DNA of 64,000 nucleotides. It comes from an uncultured Clostridia bacterium. GTDB lineage: Bacteria; Bacillota; Clostridia; TANB77; CAG-508. Numbering within the stretch: the stretch's first letter is position 1; each line of letters opens with the position of its first letter. The position numbers and the translations under genes are program-made. Shown here piece after piece: positions 63,318 through 64,000 of this stretch. Below the pieces are notes generated by a model. The model saw only the letters and a list, made by a program, of their open reading frames with translations, ran no database searches and was not told the DNA's origin. The stretch lies in assembly GCA_934162365.1 (NCBI GenBank), contig CAKPIK010000004.1:1-64000 (forward strand), given 5' to 3'.

Positions 63318-63347
63318 ATTATATTAACGTTTTTATTGATTTGACAA
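63318..63347 (-). promoter_or_regulatory. Promoter of the GH25 gene
   Basis: Minus-strand TTGTCA (63347-63342), 18-base spacer, TATAAT (63323-63318), about 20 bases before the start. Confidence 0.55.
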
Positions 63348-63372
63348 TATATAGGTAGGAATAATAAATAGT

Positions 63373-63400
63373 AACTTATTTTACATAAAAACATAAAATA
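63373..63400 (+). promoter_or_regulatory. Possible sigma-K promoter of the dipicolinate gene
   Basis: AAC (63373-63375), 16-base spacer, CATAAAATA (63392-63400), fitting the sigma-K pattern AC...CATAnnnTA. sigK is in this window and spoVF genes are sigma-K targets in Bacillus. The match is short and the DNA is AT-rich. Confidence 0.35.
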
Positions 63401-63438
63401 TAAAGAAGTATTATTGATATAAAAGGAGGGAAAATTCT

Positions 63439-64000
63439 TTGAAATTAAAAGATAAAAACATAGGTTTTTGCTTAACAGGTTCCTTTTGTACATTTAAAAA
63501 TACTATATTACAAATGAAAGAACTAGTAAAGGAAGAAGCTAACATAATACCAATAATGTCATACAATGCTTATAAGCTTAATTCTAAATTTGGTAAGGCA
63601 AAAGAATTTATTGAAGAAATTGAAACGATAACAAATAATAAAATTATTCATACAATTGAAGAGTCTGAGCCTATTGGCCCTAAGCATTTAACAGATATAA
63701 TGATAATTGCTCCATGTACAGGTAATACAATGGCAAAATTAAGTAATGGCATTGTAGATACTCCAGTACTTATGGCTGCAAAATCACATCTAAGAAACGG
63801 AAATCCATTGATTATAGCTCCTTCTACAAACGACGGATTATCTAATAGTGCTGAAAATATTGGAAAATTACTTAATAAGAAAAATTTCTACTTTGTTCCA
63901 TTTAGGCAAGATAATCCTATTACTAAGCCACGCTCTATAGTATTTGATGCAACTTATATTAAAAAAACTCTTGAATATGCTTTAGATAATGAACAAATTC
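63439..64000 (+). CDS. spoVFB: Dipicolinate synthase subunit B (partial, runs off the window)
   Basis: Flavoprotein-like subunit of dipicolinate synthase; 187 residues seen, the gene continues past the window edge but is probably almost complete (family about 200). TTG 63439 follows AAAGGAGGG. The family start NIGFCLTGSFCTFKN and the flavin-binding patch IAPCTGNTMAKLSNGI, TPVLMAAKSHLRN and PLIIAPSTNDGLS are present. The product, dipicolinic acid, fills the spore core. Subunit A is not in this window. Confidence 0.88.
   Translation, partial: MKLKDKNIGFCLTGSFCTFKNTILQMKELVKEEANIIPIMSYNAYKLNSKFGKAKEFIEEIETITNNKIIHTIEESEPIGPKHLTDIMIIAPCTGNTMAKLSNGIVDTPVLMAAKSHLRNGNPLIIAPSTNDGLSNSAENIGKLLNKKNFYFVPFRQDNPITKPRSIVFDATYIKKTLEYALDNEQI

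Noticed and set aside
1..64000. tRNA, rRNA, CRISPR arrays, insertion sequences
   Set aside because: No TTCGAATCC-like T-arm with clover-leaf pairing, no regular repeat-spacer array, and no transposase were found on reading both strands.

Overview
This window is a very AT-rich chromosomal segment of a spore-forming, strictly anaerobic-looking Firmicute, most probably a member of the Clostridia. Evidence for this: A/T-ending codons and AGA arginine codons almost throughout, strong GGAGG-type ribosome sites, TTG/GTG starts, sporulation genes (sigK, yabP, yabQ, a dipicolinate synthase subunit B gene), an oxygen-sensitive class III ribonucleotide reductase (nrdD/nrdG), and a Gram-positive envelope programme (teichoic acid synthesis and export, D-alanylation). 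No rRNA, tRNA, CRISPR array or insertion sequence was recognised.

Layout. 1-1.95 kb: accessory strip with small unknown genes, two gene remnants and a short motif repeated just after stop codons. 1.95-5.2 kb: polA and a membrane-anchored lytic transglycosylase. 5.2-8.9 kb: two acyltransferase-3 proteins flanking a GT-C glycosyltransferase. 9.0-13.4 kb: ftsY, a UPF0182 membrane protein and a membrane-anchored unknown. 13.6-25.4 kb: argS followed, with tiny gaps, by a teichoic acid operon (three CDP-glycerol glycerophosphotransferase-type proteins, one fused to a glycosyltransferase; tagD; a beta-propeller protein; tagG/tagH; a UDP-sugar pyrophosphorylase; galE). 25.5-32.5 kb: a GT4 glycosyltransferase, YlbF-family protein, membrane metallopeptidase and a dltA-dltC-dltB-dltD cluster in which dltA carries an apparent 5' frameshift.

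32.5-44.4 kb: translation and RNA genes (rpsO, pnp, S1-domain protein, typA), a GT2 glycosyltransferase, a P-loop/Asp23 fusion, cmk, plsC, and a trmR / RelA-SpoT-like / U32 (trhP) group. 44.5-53.8 kb: an unknown small protein with atypical codons, a frameshifted DUF368 (undecaprenyl-phosphate translocase family) gene, a Crp/Fnr regulator, nrdD-nrdG, a truncated nrdD paralogue lacking the glycyl-radical domain, and feoAB. 53.8-59.3 kb: sigK, prfB, an ACT-less aspartokinase, yabP-yabQ-divIC and rho. 59.4-64 kb: a NERD protein, a candidate structured RNA beside an extremely AT-rich stretch, a tyrosine recombinase, an SOS-type yneA, a GH25-LysM hydrolase and a partial dipicolinate synthase B gene.

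Most notable: the same 16-bp palindrome over the -35 box of the crp/fnr gene and centred near -41.5 of nrdD; the NrdD-like probable pseudo-enzyme; the candidate structured RNA at 60277-60460; a LexA-type box inside the yneA promoter; and two single-base frameshifts in envelope genes (dltA, DUF368). All family calls come from reading motifs by eye; no database search was run.
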